Positions 21,647 through 33,626 of a stretch of DNA of 64,000 bases are shown here, one piece after another. The notes beneath the pieces are model-generated. The model did not search any database, had not been told where the DNA came from, and worked only from the letters and a program-made list of their open reading frames with translations. Position 1 is the first letter of the stretch. Every line of letters begins with the position of its first letter. Position numbers and translations under genes: made by a program. This DNA comes from Lolium rigidum (Eukaryota; Streptophyta; Magnoliopsida; Poales; Poaceae): positions 62,001 to 126,000 of the forward strand of contig NW_025899909.1 in the NCBI RefSeq assembly GCF_022539505.1. Direction: 5' to 3'.

Positions 21647-23095
21647 ATTTTTTTCGATAAAGGGAATATATTAATATCAAGAAGATACCAATTACACCCA
21701 GCCTCTGCAACAACGCACCACCCTAATGGCACTACGGATGCACACAGCCAAAAACAAGAAAAGAAAACTAAGAAAGAAAAGTCCCGCTACGAGTATCTCG
21801 GGCCTAACAACGAGCAATACATCCACCGCCAAGACAACACCTGAATTACGGACTAGTCCCCGCTCTCAAAACAAATGCCTCCACCAAGGACATTGCCAGG
21901 CACAACCAATTAAGGCCGGACCTTGGGTTTTCACCCTGAAAGGTAGGACTCGCACTTCACCTATGTTGTCGCCCCCACTTTCATACCGCTCGCTGTGAAG
22001 CCCGGAACACCAAGCAAGTCCCTCAACATCGCAAAGACTTGAACCTCCCTTAGCTAGTCCTCCCCTCCGGCCTTCATGAAATTCTCTTCTTCCGACTTTC
22101 ATCATGGATCCATAGTCACTTGATGTCAATCAAAGAAAAAGAGCTTCGCGCCGCTCCCTCCAGAACCAATCGGTCGGAATAAAAACATGGGTGCGCACGA
22201 CCGAAAACCTCCGATCCAACAAACTCCAGGAAAAAGCACTGTTACATTCATCGGCGGAGCCTTCCGGAACTCAACACTCCGGCCAGATCACGAGTCCAGG
22301 CCTCCGGCAGGTCCTCCTCTTCACGCAAGAGAGGCCCTAGGACCGCCGCCTTTATTCAGGTCGGACCCCCACGTCGGCGACCATCCTGGGCTGGCCACTC
22401 CAACCCTCCACCGGCGACACCATCGCCGGCTTCCAAGCTCCTCCATCTCGCCGCCGGAACGAGTAGGTTAGCGATAGTTGCTTGACGATGCCTTCAACAA
22501 GATAACGGCGCAGACGCCGCCATCGCCCGCCATGACCGAAGTCGGCACGGTTTTCACCGGCTACTATGCCTCCCCGTCTCGCTGTCGGCGCTGAAAGTGG
22601 GATGAAAAATCCAACACAGCCCGGCTCGGCCGACCGCCTTCGGTGGATGAAGTCAGCCACCACCACCATACCCGGGCCGAAGACCCGGACGTCCTCAAGC
22701 CGCGAAGAAGACCCGGCGAAGCCTCCTCGTGCCATTGACGAGACGTAGCCGCGATGGATCGCGATCCGAACCTCCGGCCCGGATCCAACCACACCGCGGC
22801 CAACATCCGTCGCCGGCCGCCGGAGATCCGCCGGCCACCGCCATCCCGCTGCGTTCGGCCGACGGAGGAGGAGGGTGTAGGCCGCCGCCCCCACACGCTC
22901 CCGCAGCCCGCGCTGCGCTCTGCCGACGGAGGACCGAGCCGCCACCGCCGCCTCACCACAGGGGCTTTGCCCCGCGGCGTCCTCGGCGACGGCGGCGGAG
23001 GAGGGGGGGTCTGTAGGGGAGGGGAGGGGGCGGAGTGGAGGGGGTCTCCCCGGGGACGGCGGGCGGCGCCGCCGCCTCGGGGGAGAGGTTAGGTC
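21647..23095 (-). mobile_element. LINE-like element, minus orientation
   Basis: The left end is poly-T followed by GGGAATATATTAATATCAAG and TACACCCAGCCTCTGCA, the inverted 3' motif of the LINE-like family. The right end is a G-rich tract near 23000-23090, as in the GC-rich head of the copy at 11.4-12.9 kb. Frames such as 22352-22945 minus and 22754-23092 plus reflect GC content and lack RT or endonuclease motifs. No target duplication was identified. Confidence 0.6.
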
Positions 23096-23099
23096 GGGG

Positions 23100-23850
23100 A
23101 TCTACTAGTCCTAATCCTAACTAGCTACATATTTTTTCTCACCGTCGACTTGTAGGAGTATGTAGAGCTCTGGACGTGTATGCATAGCATCTATGTACAC
23201 ACGTACGCTTGCCAGATTTTTTGTGCTAGCTAGTACAGGTAGCTGGAGGCTTGCCCACAAAAAAAAACAGTATCTGGAGCTGGAGCTGTACAGTACGTGC
23301 CAACTTTTTGCGCATGCATGCTTCTTGAATTGAAACAGCTACTTGTGAATATGCTAGCTAGAAAAGTTGGCAAGATGGGGAGCATGCATGTACATAGGTA
23401 TTCTGCCAACGATCGGCTTCAGCGTGTCATTATCTTCAGGCTCGTTCCAGTTTCTTTCTTTTAAACAATATGTTTGTTTATGTAAATTCATAACTATTGG
23501 ATGAACGAGCAGCTAGCACAGCACAGTCTTGTTCAAAGAAAAACAAAATAGCTAGCTGGGCCTACCGTGCTTTGATCCTCATTCAGACCGACGTGCGTCT
23601 AGTGTGTAGCCAAGTAGGGGCTCGCCGCGTAGGATCTTCAGTGGCAGGAACTCAACGAGCAAAATACTCCGTTGCTGCAGGTGAAATGATTTTTTTCCCC
23701 AAAAAACAAAGAAGTGAAATGAATTCCAATGATTTACTCATCGATGATGTAACTCCAAAGATGTACATTCTCCACTGCCGAGGACCGTCTGCTCTGCTCA
23801 GTTTTCTAGCTCTTTTTTTCTTGACACATTTTTTTTGGTTTCCCACGAGC
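23100..23850. other. Intergenic, nothing recognised
   Basis: Several AGCTAGCT-type short repeats but no frame, hairpin or element boundary that I can support. Confidence 0.4.
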
Positions 23851-23856
23851 GTCGTA

Positions 23857-24092
23857 CTCCCTCGATTTTATTTACTTTGTGGTCTAAGTTTAATCAAAAT
23901 CAAACTTAGAATATAACAACAAATACGAATATGCACAAATGCTATACTATAAAAAAAAATGCTTTATAATGATCGATTGTAATAGAGTAGACTTTATATC
24001 GTAGGTGTTGATATTTTAAAAGAAAATTAGTTAAGTTGATAAATTTAATTGTTGAAATACTTAAAACACGAAGTAATTGTCAACGGATGGAG
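23857..24092. mobile_element. Stowaway MITE
   Basis: The left end CTCCCTCGATTTTATTTACT and the inverted right end CTCCATCCGTTGACAATTAC share the CTCCxTCCG-type Stowaway terminus. TA flanks both sides (23855-23856 and 24093-24094). It is 236 bp and AT-rich, with no coding potential. Confidence 0.75.
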
Positions 24093-24094
24093 TA

Positions 24095-24645
24095 GTACTT
24101 CGCTCAGTTGCTTAAACGTGCATCAATGTGCTAGATACAAGAGAATAATGCTCATCCTGGTGTCCTTGCTTGCAGCTTCAGTTCCCATCTTCGATAACTC
24201 CCCAGTTTCCATGCTACGTAAGGCTCGATCGAGGTGTTAATTAAGCAGCAAGCTTGGGGAACTAAACCAACTCCGTGCACGTCACGAATCGCTAAGTACG
24301 AACAAGAAGCTGCTGGTATATGATACTCGATCGAGGAGTTTTTTGTTTGATTGTTTGTTTTTGCGAAGCAAGGGCAATGAAAAGTACTAGTCATGCATTC
24401 CTACATGCTCAGAGCGGCAATTTCACTGATTCCGTGCCTTCTTTCATGATTAACGACTACTCTACACTTGTACGAATACATATCTAAATATACATAATAT
24501 AGGGCTGGCTACAATTATCTGTTGTGAAGGAATCCGTCCAAAAAAAATACTAGCAGAGAGCATGATAACCTACTGGATGATACTTTCTCTACTTCCTGAA
24601 GTGCTTGTCAAGCTGAGCCAGATCTTGTTGCGGAGGCTGAAGCAA
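24095..24645. other. Intergenic, nothing recognised
   Basis: Short frames only. No bounded element was detected. Confidence 0.4.
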
Positions 24646-25406
24646 TGTTTCTTTTTACAAAAATAAAATATATATTAATATTAAAAACATATCAATTACA
24701 TCTGATCTCTGGAACAATAAAATAACTAGAGCAAGTCTAGACATGATGGATGCACATAAACAAAAAAAAGGCTCTGCCAAGGCGGGGACGACACCTCGAG
24801 TCTAAAAAACAGCTTCTCCAAAAATGAAGCCTCTTGGAAGGCTGCACAAATACCTCTGTGTCCATACTAATTGGTAATGGTCAGATCCTGGAATTTGGAT
24901 TTCAGCCTAGAGAATGTCCAAACTCAGACAGTGCCTTCAACAAAGAGATGACTAAGGAGCCATCATTGCTAGGTACAACCACCAAAAGTCAGACTTTAGA
25001 TCATCTGAGACACGGAACTCCAAGAACGCGGTCATGAATGAAGTATGCAAATGTCATCACCACCCATATGCGAAGCTACTTGGGGACTTGGCTGTATAGA
25101 TGTACACCCAATATTTTTGACAAAACAACTTAATTAGCTAAGTTTAGAGTAATACATCTTAAATAAATCAGAAAATTCATGTAAGGATTAATATTTGAGA
25201 GACCATGTACACCCATTATCAGACCTCTGGCTCCGCCAATGCCACCACTTGTCCGCAAAAAAAAAAAAAAGTCACCACCACCACTTGTCAAGAACTGCTG
25301 CAAATGCTTCGAAGTGTTAACCGTCAGGCACACCTACATCATTGTCCACCTTTTTTGATCCTTGTCACCGCCAGCACCAAGCGATCTCACTTAACATGAG
25401 CATGGA

Positions 25407-27061
25407 CAGGGCCAGCTCTAGCCCAGGGCAAGAAGGGCGACGGTCTGGGCCCGACCAAAATAGGAACCCATATCAGGTGTATGGTATGTATGGGGCAGAG
25501 GACAAGGGAAAAAAAGCCCATCTAGGATCTCGCTGATCGCAGGGCGGGCGGATCGATCGCACGGCACATGCGATAATGTGTTAACCCTTTGTTTCTCAAT
25601 CGAATCGGGCACGGAGGCTACCGTCTGTCGTGAAAAAACCTATTCATCACCCACGGGTGATGGTTACCAACCATCGCCCGCGTGGTTTCACCGTGGCGCG
25701 TTTTTGGGCCGTGGCCCATTAACCTGCTCGAAGGCTGTAGGCCACGGGCTTTCCGGTTTTTTGTCGGGTTTTTCTGGTTTTCTTGGGTTTCAAATTTCTT
25801 TCAGTTTTTCTTCATTTTTTCCGATTTTTATTTTTTCGGTTTTTTTCCTTTTTAACAAATTTTAAGTGGAGCAAAATTTAATGTTAAGCAAATTTCAAAT
25901 TTGAACAAATTTTTGAAGTAAGCAAATTTTACATCTGAGCAAATTTCAAATCTGAGCAATTTTTAAATCTAAGAAAATTTTAAATCTGGACAAATTTGAA
26001 TTGAAGCAAATTTGTGAATCTGGATTTTTTTTGAAATAACCGACTAATGGGCTAGGCCCGTTAACAGGTTCCCCTTAGCGATGGTTACAAACCATAGCTA
26101 AGGGGTGATGGTTAGGCGCTCCCGTCTATCGCCTCCATCGTTGTTGACATGTATAAAGTAGATTGCCTAGCCTTTCCATCAGTTCGGACTTTTGGTTCAA
26201 GTGGCTAGTGTACGAAGCTTAACATGGTATCAGAGTCCCAGGTCTCGAGTTCAAATCCTGGCTTTCCCAATTTATTCTAAATTCCCCGCAGCCTCTTGCC
26301 GTGTGGCGTGTGGTCCCGGTGCTGCCTCTTTGCCTCTCTACACGTATTGATTTATCTTCTCGTCTTCCCATCACACGTGAGAGGGGGTGTTGACATGTAT
26401 AAAGTAGATTGGCTAGCCCTTTCCATCAGTTCGGACTTTTGGTTCAAGTGGCTAGTGCATGAAGCTTAACAATCGGCTCACATCAGGAATTCCCAATCCC
26501 TATTTCCCTATTCACGCACGGAGACGGAGGCACGGCCGCACGACATTGGAGAGATGACCAAGATCAACAGGTAATTCTAGGATCAAATACTCGACGAGAA
26601 CATGAGACCCTGCTGGCCGACTCTGATTTTTCTTTTTTACATCACTTGCAATTGCTTGCTTCCGTTCCGTGTCAGCTGTTGCTAGCAGTTGGTTCAGTTT
26701 GTCCGCTTCTTTCAGTTTGTTTGTGGATGAGACTGTGACTCGGTCGTTCACCTAATTTGCTATGGCTTTCAAGTTTGTTGTAAACATGTTGCCAAAAAAG
26801 CATCTATCAGGTTGTAAGAGTAGAGAAGTTGATATTTGGTTTGGAACAAAGACAAGAAAACTTATCAGGTATTTGACACAGAGTTCAAGTTTGTTGTAAT
26901 CATGTCATTCCTATTTTTTAATGCTTTCTAGCATGATACTGCATCTGCAGAAAAAGCAAGAATATTTATCCCATATTTGCCGTGGTTATGATTTTTTTCT
27001 CTTTATTGGGCCAATTGATAGAGTTCGCCCAAGGGCCTACGAAATCCTAGAGCCGGCCCTG
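25407..27061. mobile_element. Non-autonomous hAT element
   Basis: The termini are CAGGGCCAGCTCTAG and, inverted, CAGGGCCGGCTCTAG. The flanks AGCATGGA (25399-25406) and AGCACGGA (27062-27069) match at 7 of 8 bases, the hAT target length. There is no transposase frame in its 1655 bp. The interior has a run of degenerate GAGCAAATTTCAAATCT repeats (25865-26040) and hosts a 330-bp miniature LTR element. Confidence 0.78.
26142..26471 (+). mobile_element. SMART/TRIM miniature LTR retrotransposon
   Basis: Two near-identical terminal repeats (26142-26224, 83 bp, and 26388-26471, 84 bp) begin TGTTGACATG and end CTTAACA. Directly after the first is TGGTATCAGAGTCCC, a primer-binding site matching the initiator tRNA-Met 3' end over 11 bases. 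Directly before the second is the purine tract GAGAGGGGG. The flanking target duplication is ATCGT/ATCGG. The interior is about 163 bp and encodes nothing, so it is strictly non-autonomous. Size and layout agree with the grass SMART elements. Confidence 0.9.
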
Positions 27062-27540
27062 AGCACGGAGAACCTCTGGCTATAGACCCACCTTGACATG
27101 CCCACCTCTGCTCGAACCATGGTAATCGCAGCTAATAACCATAATTGACATACCACAAGGTGCCGACACAAGTGGATCTTCGAGCCGCTAATAGACCACC
27201 GCCATCACCGGCAATGTTGGCTCCTCCCCGAGTCCCCTAGATTTAGTGCATCAGCAACCAAATATTAGCAAAAAGACAGGGACAACTACCAGGATGAATC
27301 AGAGCGGGCGCACGAACAGCCTTCCATGTCGTACCTTTCGACGGTCACGGATCTTGGACAACCTCACCTAGAGCAATGACAAGAAAGATTTGGCCAACAT
27401 AAAATCTCGCACCGGCGGTAACCGGCTCTTGTAGAGATGTGGAGGGACTAGATGCTAGGGCAGAGGGAGAAAAAGGAAAAGGGAGACTCCCAATCGCCAC
27501 CGTCGGGTGGCCCCCTCCGTCGAGTCATGGATGCTCACTG

Positions 27541-29224
27541 TGGCCTGATTTAAAAATTTGAGCAATTTTCAATTTCAAATATTGTTTTCAATTTTGAATA
27601 TTTTTCGATTTGATTTTTTTTCGATTTTTTCAAGTTTGAACCTTTTTAAACCAGATATTTTAAAGTTTAAATGAATTTTAAATTTAAATACAAATAAAAA
27701 AGAAAATAGATAGTACCCTTTTGTTGAGATGCCTTAGAGCAGCCCATGAATCGGTCGCTTCACGCAGTTGGGAAGCTCCTGACCACGCGTCGCACACCAC
27801 GAAGCGAGGTACGGGCCAATTTAGTTCGGCCCTAGCTGTTTTTAATCATTTATTCTGTTTCTTTTCTTTTAGGATATTTAAAAAATTAAATTTCTAAACA
27901 TGCCCAAAATTGAAAAGGTGTAGTATTTGAAAAATGATCAAATTTTAAAAATGTTTCAGATTTGAAAAATATTCATACCTCGAATTGTTTTGAATAAAAT
28001 ATCTCAAAAATATTTAAATTAACAACTATTCTAGTTTTTGAATAAACTATTTCATTTTTTATGAAAATCAAATATTAATATACGTACAAATTAGAAAATT
28101 GGGTTTAAAATATTCATCTTATGAAAAACGTAAAAAAGAAGCAGAAAAGAAAAAGAGAAACATTAAAAGAATATATAGAAAATAGAGAAGACATCGTTGG
28201 CCAGCCGCATCGGTCGGTGTATAACATTTCAGCTCCCGGCTCGTTCGGATGAACGCACTGACAAAGGGTGATGTATGCCAACGTGATCGACATAGCCCAT
28301 GCGCCGCACACCCGAGGTGCCGGTCTTGGGCTGCCTACGTTTTTTCTTACATTTTTATTTTCCATAGTATTTTTTTCGCTTTTGAGTTTGCCAAATCTAG
28401 AACACAAATTTCAAAATCTAAACAAGTTTGTAATTTGAATACTTTTCAGAAAACGAACATTTTGATGTCTGGACATTTTTAAAATTAAATTATTTTTCAA
28501 ATTTGAACATTTCATTAATATTAAAATTTTCTGAATATAAACAATTTTCAAATTTGAATACATTTGAATCCAAACATTTTCCCATTTAAAAACATTGGGA
28601 CTATAAAAAAATTCAAATCGAAACACTTTAAATGTAAACAATTTTTAAATTTAAACATTTTTAGAATTTGAATATTTTCAAAATCTAAACATTTTTCATA
28701 ATTAATTTTTTATTTAAAAAATTAAAAATATAAATTAAATCAGAAAAAGATAAAAGAAAACTAAAAAGAAAGAAGAAACATAAACAAAAAAGAAAAAGAA
28801 AAGAAAAATTGAAAATAGGCTAGGCCCATCACCCCGCCCAGGGGTGTGCTGGGCTGGGTTGGAACGATCTACCTCATGTAACAGTATGGTGGTGGTCTGA
28901 GGACGGGTGTCCCTACTCATCGCTCCGCTGCGGTAGGGAATAGCTCCCGCAGCGCCTCGCTTTCGCATCCCTCGTGTTAGGTCTCCCAGGAAAGGGTATT
29001 GCTGCACTTTTTCATTTTTCCTATTACTATTTCTTTGAAAAGTATCCATATTTGAAAAAAACTCATACTTGAAAAGTTGATGTCTAAAAAATGTTTAGAG
29101 TTTGAAAAATGTTCATCAATAAAATTTGCCCGAATTTTAAATTTGCTCGAATTTGAAATAAAAAAGAAACCAAAAAAGAAATGAAAGAAAAACGAAAACT
29201 GACAGAACTAGTGAAAACCGAACG
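27541..29224. repeat. AT-rich degenerate repeats with GC islands
   Basis: Runs of TTTGAACATTTTT/AAATTTGAA-type words at 27540-27700, 27880-28110, 28400-28760 and 29040-29170 alternate with GC-rich patches at 27740-27835, 28200-28330 and 28810-28990. It looks like an old, unclassified transposon assembly. Frames here are composition artefacts. Confidence 0.4.
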
Positions 29225-29435
29225 AAAAAACTGAACCAGAATATTAAAGAAAATGTCCTAAAACCGGAAGAACCCAGACACATGTTCATGTGCCGCGGCC
29301 CAACTTGGTCTCCCAGGCATGCGCGCATTGATAGCTGCTGGATGATGTATAGGAATTTTCTCCGACGACCACCTATATATACATATTCAGATATATGTGG
29401 GATAAAAAGACCCTAGTAATTCAAATCCTGAGTAA
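29225..29435 (+). repeat. Direct repeat flanking the LINE, left copy
   Basis: It shares AAAAAACTGAACCAGAATAT through CAAATCCTGAGTAA with 33247-33418. Long identical runs (CCACCTATATATACATATTC) are interrupted by indels. This copy holds about 40 bp the right copy lacks. It contains a duplicate of the TATA-like motif seen ahead of the F-box gene. Confidence 0.85.
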
Positions 29436-29441
29436 CAAACT

Positions 29442-32400
29442 TTTTTTTTTCGATATGGGAGCATTACTCCGGCCTCTGCATCAATAGATGCACACAACCA
29501 AGTTTTTATTGAAACGAAGGTTCAAACAAGTATCCTTATTACAACCCAAAAACATCAAAAAAATGTAACAGTAACCAGCCAAACAAAGATGAAAAGAAAA
29601 ACAAAATCTATCCATCTTCAAACTTCGATTCTTTTAATGTGCCGCCATCCAGTAGCCTGGAAATAGCAGTTCTGTGCGACCTCCAAAAGTCGGTTGCATT
29701 CAATATCCATAATATCCCGCTAGTCCTCCGGAAGAAGGTATGCCCATAGCTCTATCCAATGCGCCGCACGAAGAATACCCTGCAAAAAATTGGTTCCCTT
29801 CTGTTTATTAAACACAATATCATTTCTACTAGTCCATATTGACCAACAAAGTGCAGAAATGCCAATGTGAATATGATCTTTATCCTGTTTATTCACCCCA
29901 TTCAACCAATTACCAAACATATTAGTGATATTTGTTGGAGGGGGAATGTTATAAGCAAAGAATACCATTCTCCAAATCAATTTTGCAAATGGACAAGAGA
30001 GAAATAGATGATCAATCGTCTCATTGTTATCACAAAAACAACATTTTTGACAACCAGTCCATTTTCTCTTAATCAGATTATCCTTAGTAAGTAAAACCTT
30101 ATTACTAAGAAACCACATAAAAATCTTTATCTTGAGGGGTATTTTAATCTTCCAAAGGTATTTTCTCATAAGATCAAGATACATAGTTTTAACTGAAAAT
30201 AAACCTGAATCTGTTAGTTTCCAAACAAACTTGTCATTGTCATCTGTCAATTGTACAGACATTAGGCGTTCACACAAATGCAACCACAAACTCCATTTAT
30301 GTTCATTAAGGTATCTCCTAAAACCAATATTAATAGGAGATTGACCCAAAACCGTAGATACCAACACATTCTTTCATTGGACAATATTGTAAAGAGACGG
30401 ATATTGTTGAGCTAATCACACCTCACCAAGCCAAACATCTTCCCAAAACCTAACCATCGACCCATTTCCTATTTTAAAAGTACCCCTCTTAAAAAATTCA
30501 TTTTTCACTCGCATTAGCCCCTTCCAAAAAGGAGAATTAGTTGGTTTTTCTTCCACTTGAGACAAAGTCTTATTCTTAATATATTTGTTATGTAACAATT
30601 GTTGCCAAACTCCATCTTCAGTTAATAACTTGAAAAGGCATTTGCTTAACAAACATTTATTTTTCAATTCAAGAACTTCAACACCGAGACCCCCTTGATC
30701 CTTTGGTCTACAGATGATATTCCAGCGAGATAATCTATATTTCTTTTTGTGTTCATCAGATTGCCAAAAAAACGAGATCTATAAAAATCAAGTCTCTTCA
30801 TCACTCCTTTAGGAATCTCTAGGAAGGATAACATAAACATAGGTAGGCTAGTGAGAACGGAATTGATGAGGATAAGTCTATCACCATAAGATAGCATTTT
30901 ACCCCGCCAACTTCCTAACTTTGCAGCAAACCGATTTTCCACTGGGTTCCATTCAGAATTGCAGAGCATTCTGTGATGAATCGGAATACCTAGGTACTTG
31001 AGTGGCAAAGATCCGGATGCACACCCAAAAATTTCTTTATATTGATGTTCCATATCCGATGCTTTGCCAAAACAAAACAATTCACTCTTATGAAAATTTA
31101 TTTTTAAACCCGATAGCTGCTCAAATATGCACAAAATGAACTTCATATTAACCGCCTTTTCTAAGTCATGCTCCATAAAAATGATAGTATCATCCGCATG
31201 CTGCAACACTGACACACCTCCCTCCACCAAATGAGGAAATAAACTACCCACATGACCAGCTTCTTTTGCTCGTGCAATTAAAATAGCTAACATATCAGCT
31301 ACAATATTGAACAAAATAGGAGATAACGGATCCCCTTGTCTCAGACCCTTCTTAGTTTGGAAATTATGACCAATATCATCATTAACTTTTATCCCGACAC
31401 TACCTCCTGTACAAAATGTTTAACACGATCACACCAAATGGGATCAAATCCCTTCATTCGCAAGACTTGCTGAAGGAAAGGCCATTTCACCTTATCATAT
31501 GCCTTCTCGAAATCAATTTTAAAGAGAACCCCATCCATCTTTTTACGGTGTAATTCATGAATCGTCTCATGCAAAACAACAACTCCTTCCAAAATGTGTC
31601 TCCCAGGCATAAAAGCCGTCTGAGTAGGTTTGACCACAGTGTGCGCCACAACCGACACACGGTTGGTAGCCACTTTGGTAAAAAAATTAAAACTGACATT
31701 AAGCAAACATATCGGTCTATACTGCTGAATTTGTATTGCGTTCTCTTTTTTTGGTAACAATGTTATAATCCCAAAATTTAATTTGAACAAAGGAAGCCCC
31801 CCGGTCTGAAAGTGGCCGAACATGGCCATAAGATCCTCTTTAATGACATCCCAAAATCTCTGATAGAACTCTGCAGGAAAACCATCAGGCCCGGCGATTT
31901 ATTATGTTCCATTTGGGTAATGGCTTGAAAGACTTCTTCCTCAGAAAAATTTGCTGTTAAGAGAACATTCTCCTCCTCAGACAGTTGTGTGATGTCATCA
32001 ATACGGTTTTCTATCATTCGAACATAATTATCCTCTGGTGATCCAAAGAGTTTCTTATAATATTCGGTAATGTACACTTTTAAGTTATCATCCCCGACAA
32101 TTGTACCTTCTTCTTGCTCTAGTTGGAAAATTTTCTTCTTTCTATGTTTGCCATTCGCAATCAAATGGAAGTACTTTGTATTATTGCGTCCCTCCTGTAT
32201 GTATTTTACCTTAGCCCTTTGTGCCCATTTTATCTCCTCATCCCGACGAATTTTATTCAATTTCTCATTTGCTTGTTTTAAATCCAGCCTCTCCCTCTCA
32301 GTTAGAGGACAAGTCTCTGCTTGAATATCTAGGAAATCTATTACATTTAACAGACGTTCCTTCTCTTTTTTGTATTTCCACTTAAATTTTGTGCCCATCC

Positions 32401-33245
32401 CCGCAAGAACCTTCGCACATGTCTAATTTTGTTTTGCCAAGTTTCCATCTGCGTTTTGCCAATAGGATCAGCCGCCCATTCAGTTGCAACCAACTCATCA
32501 AAACCATCTTGCTCAAACCAAGACAATTCAAATGAGAAACGCGCTGTATTCCCCCTATGGGCTTTATTACCTGAATCAATAAGCAACGGAGTGTGATCCG
32601 ACCCAGATCGTGATAAAGCTCTCACCGAAACCAGTGGGATTTTTTTGACACACGATCTAGCTTCTCATAAGTCGGAATAGCTCGCCTATTAGCCCATTTA
32701 AACTGGCGACCAGATAAGACGATTTCCCGCCGATTAAGACTCTCAATAATTGCATTAAACATAAAGGGCCATCTAGGATTGAAAGCATCATTGCTCTTTT
32801 CCTCCGGACTGCGTAAAATATTAAAATCCCCAGCCAAAAGTAGATGTAGTGATTCAGTATCACATATCCGAACTAATTCAGACAAAAACTTAGGTTTACG
32901 TGCGTCCTGAGCCGCACCATATACTGAGACTAAAATCCACTCGAAACCATCCTGTTTAGAGCGTACATGGATCTTAACACAGAAGTCTCCATGCTCCACT
33001 CTTTTAATTTGAAGAGTAGACACATTAATTCCGACAAGAATCCTCCCAATCTTCCAACCGGGGGTAAGCAAAACCAAGCGAAATCAGCGCCTCCCGACAA
33101 CCCAGAAATGAATGAGTTAGAAAAATTTGATCTACTCGTTTCCAACAAAGCAATGAAGTCCAAATTATATCCCCGAATAGCCTCTTTTACAAATAGATGC
33201 TTCTCGAGATCCCTAAAATCCTCACTATTCCAAGACATTCCTGAG
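29442..33245 (-). pseudogene. L1-type LINE, ORF2 only, multiply broken
   Basis: Minus-strand poly(A) lies at the left (T-run 29441-29450). ORF2 reads from 33238 (MSWN, the usual start of the endonuclease domain; LDFIALLET follows) through the reverse transcriptase (FKIDFEKAYDKVKW near 31510; HADD in place of the usual YADD near 31180). It ends in zf-RVT (KCCFCDN, HLFLSCPFAKLIW near 30000) with a stop at 29720. At least seven frame changes or stops separate the pieces. ORF1 is absent: the element begins seven bases before the ORF2 start. The active-site change and the breaks make it inert. Confidence 0.88.
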
Positions 33246-33246
33246 T

Positions 33247-33418
33247 AAAAAACTGAACCAGAATATTAAAGAAAATGTCCTAAAACCGAAAGAACCCAAA
33301 CACATGTTCATGTGCCGCGGGCCCGTGGCCCAACTCGGTGATGTAAGAGGACCACCTATATATACATATTCAGATATATGTGGGATAAAAAGACCCTAGT
33401 AATTCAAATCCTGAGTAA
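33247..33418 (+). repeat. Direct repeat flanking the LINE, right copy
   Basis: This is the partner of 29225-29435, with the same start and end. TCCTGAGTAA occurs at the end of both repeats and again exactly at the LINE 5' junction (33238-33247), and once more near 33485-33494. Confidence 0.85.
33357..33364 (+). promoter_or_regulatory. TATA-like motif upstream of the F-box gene
   Basis: TATATATA lies about 260 bp ahead of the F-box ATG, within the right direct repeat. An identical copy sits at about 29375-29382, cut off by the LINE. Its use as a promoter is inferred. Confidence 0.35.
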
Positions 33419-33626
33419 GCCAGTCGGAGTCGAGCTGGTAACAAACTTGTTGTGGTTGGCTGTATCGGATTCTGTCGTGGTAACAAATCCTGAGTAAGCG
33501 AGTAGTTTAAAAGCTGGTACTCACGAGCAGGATGACCCCGAACCGGACTGCAAGTCATCGTACCTAGCTCAAAAGTTGCAGCGTGCGGCTCAAAATCGAA
33601 ACCAAAAATCGATCGAGCTGCTGCAT

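Larger units (their letters stand above)
24655..27540 (-). mobile_element. LINE-like element interrupted by a hAT element
   Basis: The left end has the inverted family 3' motif in worn form (AAAATATATATTAATATTAA, then TCAATTACATCTGATCTCTG). GC-rich head sequence continues after the hAT insertion at 27062-27535, ending near ACCGTCGGGTGGCCCCCTCC. The outer ends are approximate. It predates the hAT insertion at 25407-27061. Confidence 0.5.

Noticed and set aside
22352..22945. 197-codon minus frame
   Set aside because: GC-rich head of a LINE-like element with competing frames on the other strand and no motif.
26170..26270. tRNA-like text (GTTCAAATCCTGG) near 26250
   Set aside because: The preceding TGGTATCAGAG is the SMART primer-binding site, placed exactly after its LTR; a tRNA gene is not needed to explain it.
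33576..33626. Upstream extension of the F-box frame
   Set aside because: The extension starts at a TTG; the first ATG is at 33627 and leaves the F-box intact.
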